Shown here: positions 1 to 7,391 of the stretch, piece by piece | Layout of the letters: each line of letters opens with the position of its first letter | How positions within the stretch are numbered: the stretch's first letter is position 1 | DNA from: Deltaproteobacteria bacterium | GTDB taxonomy: Bacteria > Myxococcota > XYA12-FULL-58-9 > JAUUZB01 | DNA length: 12,959 nucleotides | Direction: 5' to 3' | Assembly: GCA_030590185.1 (NCBI GenBank) | Contig: JAUUZB010000019.1 | Location: 1 to 12,959, forward strand | The notes under the pieces: generated by a model | Database searches by the model: none | What the model saw: only the letters and a program-made list of their open reading frames with translations | Told to the model about the DNA's origin: nothing | Program-made: the position numbers and the translations under genes

Positions 1-72
1 GCGGTGGCTGGGGACCTCAGCGTCCGCCGGGTCGGCGCGCTGGGTGACGATCAGGGTTTTGGAGAGATGCAT
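1..72 (-). CDS. proS: Prolyl-tRNA synthetase, N-terminal fragment
   Basis: Reading the minus strand from the ATG at 72 gives 24 codons running off the left edge: MHLSKTLIVTQ, then RADPADAEVPSH and R. This matches the start of class II bacterial prolyl-tRNA synthetases, which begin with M-x-x-S-x-x-L-x-x-T and then PADAE-V-x-SH before the LMLRAG motif. The enzyme charges tRNA-Pro with proline in the cytoplasm. Only about 24 of an expected 570 or so residues are visible, so the catalytic motifs cannot be checked. A weak AAGAG ribosome-binding site lies 7 bases before the ATG. The gene diverges from the cyclophilin gene, with about 140 bases between the two starts for both promoters. The call rests only on this short N-terminal signature. 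Confidence 0.72.
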   Translation of the reverse strand, partial: MHLSKTLIVTQRADPADAEVPSHR

Positions 73-201
73 GGCCGGGCTCTTACGGGAAAAATGCTGG
101 TGACGCCAGCCACCTCGTTCGCTGATTCGTGAGCTGCCGTCATCCGTGATGTCCTGAGGTGCATCGGCTCACACCGCTTGATGAAGTCTCCGGCCCGCGC
201 T

Positions 202-206
202 AGGTG
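202..206 (+). promoter_or_regulatory. Ribosome-binding site of the cyclophilin gene
   Basis: AGGTG lies 6 bases before the ATG at 213. It decides the start: the upstream in-frame GTG at 204 is part of this site, so an extension beginning there (residues MRG before MTNPT) is unlikely. Confidence 0.6.
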
Positions 207-212
207 CGGGGC

Positions 213-722
213 ATGACAAACCCCACCGCAAAATTCGAAACATCCTTGGGAGAGTTTGAGGCCGAGATCTTCGTGGACGAGATGCCGATCACGGGCGGCA
301 ACTTCGTGCGCCTGGTCAACGACGGCTTCTACGGCGGCCTCCACTTCCACCGGGTCATCGCCAACTTCATGAACCAGTTCGGCTGTCCCCACAGCAAGGA
401 CCCGAACAGCCCCCGGGCGGGCACCGGCGATTCGCCCCACGGCCGAATCAAAGATGAGCACCCGGCGGAGCACCGGATCTCGAACGAGCCTGGCACCCTA
501 TCGATGGCCAACGCCGGGCCCAACTCGGGCAGCTCCCAGTTCTTCATCAACACAATACACAACGACTTCCTGGACTACTTCACGCCCGGGCAGTCCAAGC
601 ACCCGGTCTTCGGCAAGGTCACCAGCGGCATGGATGTGGTCACGGCCATCAACACCACACCGACCGATGGCAACGACCTCCCCAAGACCCCGGTGCAGAT
701 GATCCGCATCACGATGATCTAA
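213..722 (+). CDS. Cyclophilin-type peptidyl-prolyl cis-trans isomerase
   Basis: A single-domain 169-residue cyclophilin that catalyses cis-trans isomerisation of prolyl bonds in proteins. Family landmarks are present: FHRV with the catalytic Arg47, F52-M53 and Q55 of the FMxQ segment, [12 protein letters not shown] (about 94 to 105), SQFF (108 to 111), and H130-x-VFGKV. By comparison with human cyclophilin A, the Arg, Phe, Gln and His active-site positions are kept. The cyclosporin-contacting Trp is replaced by Phe119, as is common in bacterial enzymes. The usual Q-GG after the catalytic Gln is Q-FG here, followed by an insert ([15 protein letters not shown]) seen in one bacterial subgroup. 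There is no signal peptide, so it is probably cytoplasmic. ATG 213 is chosen because AGGTG lies 6 bases upstream. It diverges from proS and converges on the giant lipoprotein gene. Confidence 0.95.
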   Translation: MTNPTAKFETSLGEFEAEIFVDEMPITGGNFVRLVNDGFYGGLHFHRVIANFMNQFGCPHSKDPNSPRAGTGDSPHGRIKDEHPAEHRISNEPGTLSMANAGPNSGSSQFFINTIHNDFLDYFTPGQSKHPVFGKVTSGMDVVTAINTTPTDGNDLPKTPVQMIRITMI

Positions 723-742
723 AAGCTCTCCTGCGGGGGAGA
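721..742 (-). terminator. Possible weak terminator after the cysteine-rich lipoprotein gene
   Basis: On the minus strand TCTCC and GGAGA form a 5-bp stem with a 6-base loop, followed by GC and four T residues. The T tract overlaps the stop codon of the converging cyclophilin gene. It lies about 118 bases past the lipoprotein stop. The stem is short and the T run is only four, so this is tentative. The 723 to 859 stretch holds nothing else I can name. Confidence 0.25.
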
Positions 743-859
743 CGCGATGCGTTTCTCAGCACGAAGACGGGTCGCACCTGGCTGTGGGGGGCAGCAGCGC
801 CTGGAGGGGATCGAATGACGGGGAGGGTCGTCACGCCCCCTTGGTGCGCCTACACGCTA

Positions 860-3800
860 CTAGAAGTAGTCCAATCGCACGGCGACCCAGTCGAGGGAAT
901 AATCCCGCCACTGAGTGTTGGCGGTCGGTCTCAGGCGCACTTGGAAATTCGCGTCCGTCAGCTCGCCCTCCACGAAGTTGTGGCCCCAACCCTCCCCGGT
1001 GCCCACGACGTACGACACCTCTGTCGGGGTCAACAAAGGCGTCACCTTGGGGAACGTCCACGAGGCGCCGCCGTCCCACGACAGCGAGATGCACAAGAAG
1101 GGGTCCGAGTCGATGGCGTCCGCCCAGACATCCGTGCGGACCTCGATTTCACCAATGGTCGATCCCGCCGGCAGGCCGAAGCCGAAGTTGTAGAACCCGT
1201 GGAGGTCGTGGCCGTCGCCGTCGCACGCAGCGACGGTGGCCCACCCGTCATTGACGTCTTGGGCGAAGCCGCCACCGTCCGTCATGGCGTCGTCTGGCTG
1301 GATCTCAAACCCGTCGTTGTTGCCTCCTTGCAGCGCGCTGTTGGCCGTGGGGCTCACCCAACCGGTGTTCTGCCACACCGGCGTCGGACCGAAGTTGACG
1401 TCGACCGGAATCCAATCGAGGAAGAAATCCCTCGGGTTGGCGTCCGAGTTGCTCGTGACCCGGACCCGGAAGGTGGCGTCCGAGAGCTCGTCGGATATCC
1501 AGGTGCGCCCCCAGTTGTCGTAGGCGCCGCCGAAGAGCACCGTGTGCTCGGGGAGCCCCTCTTGGTTGTCGATATTCTGCGCGGTCCAGGTGGCACCGCC
1601 GTCCCCGGACAGCTCCACCGCCATGGAGTTGGCGCCGTTCACCGACTCGAGCCGCCAGTCCATGCGAACCGTGATCCCCTGCACGTCGCAGCCCGCGGGG
1701 ACGCCGAAGCCATAGTCATAGAATTGGTGGCGATCCCCCATGCCGTTGATGTTGCCGGCCTCGTCGACGCCATCGGTATACGCCTCGGTGGGCGTGACCT
1801 CGAAGCCATCGCCGTCGCCGCCGGTGTCGGCCGCGTTGTTGGTCTGGTTGCGCCAGCCAGTGCTCGCCGGAGGACACGCCGAGCAACCGCTGTCGGCGCC
1901 GTCGATATCGCCGTCGCAGTCGTTGTCCCAGGTGTCGGAGCAGTTACCCCCGGTCTCACTGATCGTCGGCGCGCAGAGATCACCGCAAGGCCCCGCATCG
2001 TCGCAGTCCTCCTCGACGCAGACCCCGTCGACGTCGGCGTCCGTACAGGGGGCCGTATAGCAGTAGGCGTTGCCATCATCGCAGTCGCTGCAGTCGCTGA
2101 CGTACCCTCCGGGCGCGACGCAGCGAGAGGCGCTCGCGCCGCTGTCGCCGTAGGTGTCGCCGTCGGTATCCGCGCAGTACGTCACGCAGGCCCCGGTCAC
2201 CACGCCGTCGCACGTCGGTCCCGTTACCGGATCGTCGTCGCAATCCTCCTCGACGCAGATACTGTCGCCGTCGGCGTCCGTGCAGCCGGCGACATAACAA
2301 AAAGTGTTGCCGTCGTCGCAATCGCTGCAATCGCTGACAAACCCCCCGGGCGCCATGCAGCGTGACGCGGTCGTGCCGCCGTCGCCGAAGGTGTCGCTGT
2401 CCGTATCGGCACAAAAAGTCGTGCAGGCACCGCTGACCACGCCATCGCAGGTGGGGCCGGTTACCGGATCGTCGTCGCAGTCCTCCTCGACGCAGATCCC
2501 ATCGAGGTCACCATCGGTGCACCCGGCGGCGTAACAATAGATATTGGAGTCGTTGCAGTCGCTGTTGTTGCCCACGTAGCCGACCGGCGGCGCGCAGCGG
2601 CTGGTGCTCGACGCGAGGTTGCCGAAGCCGTCACCGTCCGTGTCGGCAAAGAAGGTCGCGCAGCTGCCGACCACCACGCCGTCACAGGTAGGGCCGGTGG
2701 CCGGGTCGTCGTCGCAGTCCGCTTCGGCGCACACCCCGTCCGCATCGGCGTCGATGCAGCCGGCAGCGTAACACCACTCGTTGCCATCGTCGCAGTCGCT
2801 GCAGTCGAACACGTAGCCCCCGGGCGCGACGCATCTCGAGGCGGTAGCGCCGGCGTCCCCCCGGGTGTCGATATCCGTATCGGCGCAGAAGCTCGTGCAG
2901 GCACCTACCCCCACCCCGTCGCAGCCCCCGCCGGTGACCGGATCATCATCGCAATCCTGCTCCACGCAGGTGCTGTCGCCGTCCGCGTCGGTGCACGGCG
3001 CGGCGTAACAGTAGGCGTTGCCATCGTCGCAGTCGCTGCAGTCCAACACGTGACCCACGGGCGCCACGCAGCGCGAGACGCTGCTGCCGTTGTCGCCGAA
3101 GGTGTCGCTGTCGCCGTCGGGGCAAAAGACCGAGCAGGCCCCCCCCACCACGCCGTCGCAGCTCGGACCGGTGACCGCGTCGTCGTCGCAGTCCTCCTCG
3201 ACGCATACGCCGTCGCTGTCGGCGTCGAGGCAGGGCGTGGTGTAACAATATGGGTTGCCGTCGTTGCAATCGGTGCAGTCGCTGACGAAACCGACGGGCG
3301 CCACGCAACGCGACGCGCTCGTGCCGATGGTGCCGTAGGTGTCGCTGTCCGTGTCGGCACAGAAGGTCGCGCAGACACCCGTGACCACGCCGTCACAGGT
3401 CGGGCCCGTGATCGGGTCATCGTCGCAATCCTGCTCCACGCACACCCCGTCGCTGTCGGCGTCTACGCAGCCCGCCGCAAAGCAATAGCTGTTGGTGTCG
3501 TCGCAATCACTATTATCCGGCACGTAGCCCACCGGCTGCGCACAATCCGTCAGCGTGTCGCCGGCGTCGCCATGGGTGTCGCCGTCGACATCGCGGTACC
3601 AGGAGATCGCGCTGTCTTCGTCGACCTCCGTGTCGCAGTCGTTGTCGGCGAGATCACAGCCGTCGCTGCCGGCCCGGCCCGGGTTGCACAGGGAGCCGTG
3701 GAGATCGTTGCAGTTGGGGTCGGCCCCATCGACGTCCGCGCAATCGGTGGCATCGGCGACGTAGCCCGCCGGCTGGACGCAGACCACCTGAAAGACGGCG

Positions 3801-6247
3801 ACGTTGCCATAGCCGTCACCATCCGCGTCCTCATACCAGGTGACATCGGAGTCCTCGTCGGTCAGGCCGTCGCAGTCATTGTTGGCGTTGTCACAGACGT
3901 CCGCCCCATCCAGACCCGGGTTGCACAGGGAGCCGTCCTGGTTGCCGCAGGCCGGGTCGCTCACCGGGGTGTCGGCGCAATCGGTGTCGTCCGCCACGTA
4001 CCCGCCGGGCGCCGTGCACGCCGCCTGGGGCGCGCCCGGGTTGCCGTAGGTGTCATTGTCGTCGTCCGCGTACCAGAGCAGATCCGGATCCTCATCGGTC
4101 AGGCCGTCACAGTCATTGTTGGCGCCGTCGCAACCGTCTGAGCCGTCGAAGCCCGGGTTGCACTGGTTGCCATCGAGACCGCCACAGGCGGGATCCGCCA
4201 CCGGTGCATCCGCGCAGTCGGTGTCGTCCGCGACATGACCGGCGGGTTGCCCGCAGACCACCAGGGAGACCGCGGCGTTTCCATAGCCGTCGGCGTCCGC
4301 ATCCTCGTACCAGGTGAGGTTGGAGTCTTCATCGGTCGCGCCGTCGCAGTCGTTGTTGGCGCCGTCACAGATGTCCGAGCCGGCGAGGCCGGGGTTGCAT
4401 TGCGCGCCGGGGAGACCGCCGCAATTCGGATCCGACAGCGGTACATCCGCGCAGTCGGTGTCATCCGCCACGTAGCCCGCGGGTTGACTCCAGGCATCCT
4501 GGGTCGCGCCCGCGTCACCATAGCCGTCGCCGTCCGCGTCGGCGTACCAGGTGGTGCCGCCATCTTCATCTATCAACGTGTCGCAGTCATTGTCCGCGCC
4601 GTCACACAGGTCTGCGCCGGCGAGGCCCGGATGACACGACGCACCGTTCAAACCGTTACAATTCGGATCCGGCCCGTTGGTGTCGGCGCAGTCGGAGCCG
4701 TCCGCGACGTGGCCCGCCGGTGGCGTGCAGGCGGAGACCATTGCCCCCGGGTTGCCGTAACCGTCGCCGTCCGCGTCAGCGTACCAGGCCAGGTCCGGAT
4801 CCTCGTCGAGGGAGAGATCGCAATCGTTGTTGGCGCCGTCGCAGACGTCCATTCCGGCCAAGCCCGGATGACAACTCGAGCCGGGCAGGCCGTTGCAGCT
4901 CGGGTCCGGGCCGTCGATCTCGGCGCAGTCGCCGCTGTTCGCGACGTGCCCCGCCGGTTGCGCGCAGACCACCTGGCCCGCGGCTGGGTCGCCAAAACCG
5001 TCCCCATCCACGTCGGCGTACCAGGTCAGGTCCGAGTCCTCATCGATGTCGGCGTCGCAGTCGTTGTTGATGCCATCGCAGATGTCGGAGCCGGCGAGGC
5101 CGGGGTGGCATTGGTCACCGGGCAGGCCGCCGCAATTCGGATCGCTCCCGGGCGTGTCAGCGCAATCCGTGCCGTTGCTCACGGTCCCCGCGGGTTGCGC
5201 GCACCCGCCCTGGGCCGCGGCCGGATCGCCGTAACCATCCCCGTCGGCGTCTAGGTACCAGGAGGCCTGGGGATCTTCGTCGACATCGCCGTCACAATCG
5301 TTGTCCGTACCGTCGCAGATGTCGGCGCCGGCGAGGCCCGGGTTGCAGTCCACGCCGCAGTCGGTCGGATTGTCGTTGCAGTCATCCCCACCGTTGCAGG
5401 CCGCGTCGACATAGCCATCGCCGTCGCTGTCCTTATCCGCCGCGCCATAGCTGCACCGGCCGGCCTCGCAGGAGTAGACGCTGTAGCACGGATTGATGCA
5501 CTCGGAGGCGTCGGTGCAGATCGACACCGTCAGCACCTCGACACGGGTCGTGGCCGGCACCAACCCGCTCAACCCGTGCATGGTCCAACGCACCTCGAGG
5601 GTGAGATCCACCAGCTCGGCGATCGGCGTGCCGCGGGTCTCCTGCACGCTGGTCGCCGTCGACACGGTCTCGCCCGCTGCCACCTCTGCCGGCAGCGTGA
5701 GCGGCCCGGCCACGGTCAGGATCCCGGCCGGGGCAGTGGTTACGTCGCCCTCGACCGCGACGGTCGCGGTCGAGACGGAGCGCGACTGCACTTCTAACGT
5801 GAGCGACGTCGTCTCACCGAGGGCGATGTCCGGCGTCATGGATAGGGTCGCGGTCACCGGCGCCACCACCTCGAAGATGTCCACCGCCGACACCGACAGA
5901 TCTTCGGAGAGCACCACCGTCAGGCCGTGGGTACCCACCTCGAGCGTGTCAGGCACCACCGCGGTGATCCGCGTCGGGTCGTGGACGACGACATCTTCGA
6001 GCGCCACTGCACCCAGGGTCACCGAGATCTCGCCGACCTCGGCGACGCTGCCGTCGAGATTGACTTGGATCGGGACGATGAAACCCTCCCCCGTGATTTC
6101 GACCTCGGCCCGCTCCCCGACCACGGCGACCGCGGGATCGATCCCGGCGATAGCGATATCGCCGTCAGCGGCAGGCGAAGTGGAGCAGCGGCAGCCAGGC
6201 AAGAGCGCAGCCGCGACGAGTAGCCCGATGACGACAGATCTGGACAT
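860..6247 (-). CDS. Giant cysteine-rich MopE-repeat lipoprotein (1795 aa)
   Basis: An exported protein. Residues 1 to 19 form a lipoprotein signal (basic start, VVIGLLVAAA core, LPGC lipobox, lipidated Cys19). Residues about 31 to 127 resemble an IPT/TIG Ig-like domain and 128 to 243 look like another beta domain. Residues 242 to 270 are a small cysteine knot, and 271 to 329 a short MopE-like cap. Residues 330 to 1435 are fourteen 79-residue units rich in DxDGDxYG, DCxD and NNDCDG motifs, like the putative metal-binding (MopE) family, whose Asp clusters are expected to bind Ca2+ or another cation. A cap (1436 to 1458) and two homologous beta-rich domains (about 1463 to 1619 and 1624 to 1795) follow. 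The start at 6247 is preferred over the longer frame from 6316 because it begins the signal peptide and has GGGAGAGGGG 11 bases upstream. A surface stalk or adhesin-like role is inference; no enzyme motif is seen. Confidence 0.9.
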   Translation of the reverse strand: MSRSVVIGLLVAAALLPGCRCSTSPAADGDIAIAGIDPAVAVVGERAEVEITGEGFIVPIQVNLDGSVAEVGEISVTLGAVALEDVVVHDPTRITAVVPDTLEVGTHGLTVVLSEDLSVSAVDIFEVVAPVTATLSMTPDIALGETTSLTLEVQSRSVSTATVAVEGDVTTAPAGILTVAGPLTLPAEVAAGETVSTATSVQETRGTPIAELVDLTLEVRWTMHGLSGLVPATTRVEVLTVSICTDASECINPCYSVYSCEAGRCSYGAADKDSDGDGYVDAACNGGDDCNDNPTDCGVDCNPGLAGADICDGTDNDCDGDVDEDPQASWYLDADGDGYGDPAAAQGGCAQPAGTVSNGTDCADTPGSDPNCGGLPGDQCHPGLAGSDICDGINNDCDADIDEDSDLTWYADVDGDGFGDPAAGQVVCAQPAGHVANSGDCAEIDGPDPSCNGLPGSSCHPGLAGMDVCDGANNDCDLSLDEDPDLAWYADADGDGYGNPGAMVSACTPPAGHVADGSDCADTNGPDPNCNGLNGASCHPGLAGADLCDGADNDCDTLIDEDGGTTWYADADGDGYGDAGATQDAWSQPAGYVADDTDCADVPLSDPNCGGLPGAQCNPGLAGSDICDGANNDCDGATDEDSNLTWYEDADADGYGNAAVSLVVCGQPAGHVADDTDCADAPVADPACGGLDGNQCNPGFDGSDGCDGANNDCDGLTDEDPDLLWYADDDNDTYGNPGAPQAACTAPGGYVADDTDCADTPVSDPACGNQDGSLCNPGLDGADVCDNANNDCDGLTDEDSDVTWYEDADGDGYGNVAVFQVVCVQPAGYVADATDCADVDGADPNCNDLHGSLCNPGRAGSDGCDLADNDCDTEVDEDSAISWYRDVDGDTHGDAGDTLTDCAQPVGYVPDNSDCDDTNSYCFAAGCVDADSDGVCVEQDCDDDPITGPTCDGVVTGVCATFCADTDSDTYGTIGTSASRCVAPVGFVSDCTDCNDGNPYCYTTPCLDADSDGVCVEEDCDDDAVTGPSCDGVVGGACSVFCPDGDSDTFGDNGSSVSRCVAPVGHVLDCSDCDDGNAYCYAAPCTDADGDSTCVEQDCDDDPVTGGGCDGVGVGACTSFCADTDIDTRGDAGATASRCVAPGGYVFDCSDCDDGNEWCYAAGCIDADADGVCAEADCDDDPATGPTCDGVVVGSCATFFADTDGDGFGNLASSTSRCAPPVGYVGNNSDCNDSNIYCYAAGCTDGDLDGICVEEDCDDDPVTGPTCDGVVSGACTTFCADTDSDTFGDGGTTASRCMAPGGFVSDCSDCDDGNTFCYVAGCTDADGDSICVEEDCDDDPVTGPTCDGVVTGACVTYCADTDGDTYGDSGASASRCVAPGGYVSDCSDCDDGNAYCYTAPCTDADVDGVCVEEDCDDAGPCGDLCAPTISETGGNCSDTWDNDCDGDIDGADSGCSACPPASTGWRNQTNNAADTGGDGDGFEVTPTEAYTDGVDEAGNINGMGDRHQFYDYGFGVPAGCDVQGITVRMDWRLESVNGANSMAVELSGDGGATWTAQNIDNQEGLPEHTVLFGGAYDNWGRTWISDELSDATFRVRVTSNSDANPRDFFLDWIPVDVNFGPTPVWQNTGWVSPTANSALQGGNNDGFEIQPDDAMTDGGGFAQDVNDGWATVAACDGDGHDLHGFYNFGFGLPAGSTIGEIEVRTDVWADAIDSDPFLCISLSWDGGASWTFPKVTPLLTPTEVSYVVGTGEGWGHNFVEGELTDANFQVRLRPTANTQWRDYSLDWVAVRLDYF
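863..1861 (-). other. Two tandem homologous C-terminal beta-rich domains
   Basis: Residues about 1463 to 1619 and 1624 to 1795 of the giant lipoprotein are two copies of one domain. Both contain GFE[VI]xP, A-x-TDG, a Y-x-[YF]GFG[VL]PAG segment, I-x-VR-x-D, DGGA[TS]WT, EL[ST]DA-x-F-x-VR and a closing D[FY]-x-LDW motif. The alternating pattern and the 'mathematically smooth' Gly/Trp-rich turns suggest a jelly-roll-like sandwich. The second copy contains extra cysteines (VAACDGDG and FLCIS). I do not recognise a named family. Being at the free end of a lipid-anchored array, they are the likely contact or binding heads (inference). Confidence 0.6.
1943..3364 (-). repeat. B-type 79-residue repeat block (units 9 to 14)
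   Basis: Six in-frame units of exactly 237 bases: 3364-3128, 3127-2891, 2890-2654, 2653-2417, 2416-2180 and 2179-1943. The typical unit begins FCADTDSDTYG, then SRC-x-x-P-x-G-[YFH]-V, DCSDCDDGN, YCY-x-x-x-C, D-x-D-x-D-x-x-C, DCDDDP-x-TG and CDGV. Typical cysteines lie at unit positions 2, 20, 30, 33, 40, 45, 54, 59, 69 and 77. Unit 12 lacks Cys2 and Cys30 together. The end of unit 14 departs from the pattern (Cys65 and Cys69, none at 77) before a MopE-like cap. Confidence 0.93.
3365..3601 (-). repeat. Hybrid unit 8 joining A-type and B-type repeats
   Basis: This 79-residue unit starts as type A (WYRDVDGDTHG, then C-AQP-x-GYV) and finishes as type B (NSYCFAAGC, VDADSDGVC, DCDDDPITG, CDGV). 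It has eight cysteines at 20, 33, 40, 45, 54, 59, 69 and 77. The A-specific 43, 51, 61 and 68 are gone, and the B-specific pair 2 and 30 is not yet present. Its length equals all its neighbours, so the family switch causes no register shift. Confidence 0.9.
3602..5260 (-). repeat. A-type (MopE-like) 79-residue repeat block (units 1 to 7)
   Basis: Seven in-frame units of exactly 237 bases: 5260-5024, 5023-4787, 4786-4550, 4549-4313, 4312-4076, 4075-3839 and 3838-3602. The unit consensus is WY-x-D-x-DGDGYG, C-x-x-P-x-G-[YH]-V-A, DCAD, DP-x-C, C-[HN]-PG-x-x-G-x-D, CD-x-x-[ND]-NDCD and DED. Cysteines lie at unit positions 20, 33, 43, 51, 61 and 68. Unit 4 has Trp (TGG, 4492 to 4490) in place of Cys20. 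The units are diverged at both protein and DNA level, so this is an old array rather than a fresh duplication. Confidence 0.95.
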
Positions 6248-6258
6248 CCAGCCGGCTG

Positions 6259-6268
6259 CCCCTCTCCC
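6259..6268 (-). promoter_or_regulatory. Ribosome-binding site deciding the giant lipoprotein start
   Basis: GGGAGAGGGG on the minus strand lies 11 bases before the ATG at 6247. It supports this start, which also places the lipobox Cys at residue 19, over the in-frame ATG at 6316. Confidence 0.55.
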
Positions 6269-6391
6269 GGTTGGGGTGGACGCCCATAATGTAGCAGTCC
6301 AGCCGGCAGAGCGCACACCGCAAAAAATCGTACAACTGCGCAGGTCGGCCGGCGCCAGACGGGCTCTCGAGAGTTCCTGTACAGATACGCC

Positions 6392-7390
6392 CTACTTCCG
6401 CCCCGCCTCGGCGATCGCTTCGAGGGCCTCCTCGGCGATCTCGACCACGTCGGGGTTCGCGTCGCCCAACAATCCCCGCAGGGGCTCCACCGCCCCGGGC
6501 AGCGCGATCTTGCCCAATAGATCCGCCGTGTCCCCGCGCAAGGCCGCGTCGGCTCCGTCGGTCCCAAGGATCTCCACTAGGGCGGGCAGCAACTCGTCCA
6601 GGGCTCCCACCTCGAGCTCGAGGGCCGCCTCCGCCGCCATCATCAAGCCCATTCGTTCCGACAGGGCGCTGCCCCGCCAGCCGGCGGCGAAGGCCTCTCG
6701 ACCCGAGCCATCCACCAGGCGTTGCGCCGCGTCCGCGAATCGTCCCACCGTGATCAACGACGCGAACACCTCCGCCTCGTAGGCCGGAGTCCCCCGCGCC
6801 AGCAGTTTCTCCGCCAGCTCCGAGCCGCGCCAGGCCCCGGTGATCGACAGCCCCCCATCCACTACGGTCAGCGGCACCGACCGCGCGCCGAAGGACTTGG
6901 CGAGCTCCGGAAAAAACTGCGCGTCGATCACCGTCGTGCGGATCGCGGGGCTCAACAGGCTCAAGCCGGTGGCGGCGCGCACGGTGTGCGGGCAGTTGGG
7001 ACAGGCGGCGGCGATGAAGATGATCACCTCGATCGGGTCAGCGAGCTCGGCAACCTGCTTCTGCCACGCCTCGGCCGCCGGTGTCTCTGTCCCTATTTGA
7101 CACACGGCCTCGAGGAAGGGCGCCGCCTCTGGTCCCTCCGGTGCCGCTAGGTAACGGATCACGGGTCGGCCCGCGTCATGGAGCACCAGCGCTGGTCGGG
7201 CCGGCAGCTCGGCGTCCTCCTGCTCCCGCCGCACGACCACCCTGCCGCCGCCCACCTCCTCGAGCTGGGCCGCGAGCCCCACGAGCTGGTCGTTCAAGGG
7301 ATGATCCGCGGCGACGTGCAGACTCAACTCCACCGGGTTCTGCTCGCTCCGCTCGGCGAGGGCGGCTTCGATCTCGGATGTGTCGAGCAC
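6392..7390 (-). CDS. Double thioredoxin-fold protein with HEAT-like C-terminus
   Basis: A 332-residue protein with no signal peptide, so probably cytoplasmic. Residues about 18 to 98 look like a thioredoxin fold without a CxxC motif. Residues about 117 to 198 are a second fold with CPNC at 130 to 133 and a cis-proline loop SVP (Pro173). The pairing of an inactive and an active fold, and the segment around CPNCPHTV and LSLLSPAI, resemble the N-terminal domain of AhpF and archaeal protein disulfide oxidoreductases, which exchange dithiol and disulfide. Residues about 240 to 328 are Ala/Leu-rich helices, the last part with a HEAT-like pattern (LLGKIALPGAVEPLRGLLGD). There is no FAD or NAD domain, so it is not an AhpF. 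The GTG start at 7390 is chosen because AGGAGG lies 6 bases upstream. It begins one base past the stop of the glycosyltransferase gene, so the two are probably translationally coupled. Confidence 0.82.
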   Translation of the reverse strand: MLDTSEIEAALAERSEQNPVELSLHVAADHPLNDQLVGLAAQLEEVGGGRVVVRREQEDAELPARPALVLHDAGRPVIRYLAAPEGPEAAPFLEAVCQIGTETPAAEAWQKQVAELADPIEVIIFIAAACPNCPHTVRAATGLSLLSPAIRTTVIDAQFFPELAKSFGARSVPLTVVDGGLSITGAWRGSELAEKLLARGTPAYEAEVFASLITVGRFADAAQRLVDGSGREAFAAGWRGSALSERMGLMMAAEAALELEVGALDELLPALVEILGTDGADAALRGDTADLLGKIALPGAVEPLRGLLGDANPDVVEIAEEALEAIAEAGRK

Positions 7391-7391
7391 C

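Noticed and set aside
51..473. A 140-residue minus-strand frame across the proS/cyclophilin junction
   Set aside because: Most of it is antisense to the cyclophilin, and its 3' end overlaps the proS start in a different frame.
815..5254. Long plus-strand open frames (for example 815 to 2365, 3050 to 4141 and 4235 to 5254) opposite the giant lipoprotein gene
   Set aside because: They are low-complexity Val/Ala/Arg/Gly shadows produced by the repeated Asp/Cys/Gly codons of the minus-strand repeats in GC-rich DNA. None has a ribosome-binding site or family-like sequence.
1943..5260. Regular direct repeats that might suggest a CRISPR array or satellite
   Set aside because: The 237-base period stays in one open frame, copies are diverged mainly at wobble positions, and there are no short identical repeats separated by unique spacers.
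6248..6316. Start of the giant lipoprotein at 6316 (23 extra residues)
   Set aside because: The extension has no secretion-like character and would bury the signal peptide; the ribosome-binding site and lipobox support 6247.
6336..6384. Three palindromes (CTGCGCAG, CTCTCGAGAG and CTGTACAG) and a run of six A or T residues between the thioredoxin-fold and lipoprotein genes
   Set aside because: The palindromes lack loops, and none sits directly before the T run in the right direction, so I do not call a terminator or operator; chance is plausible.
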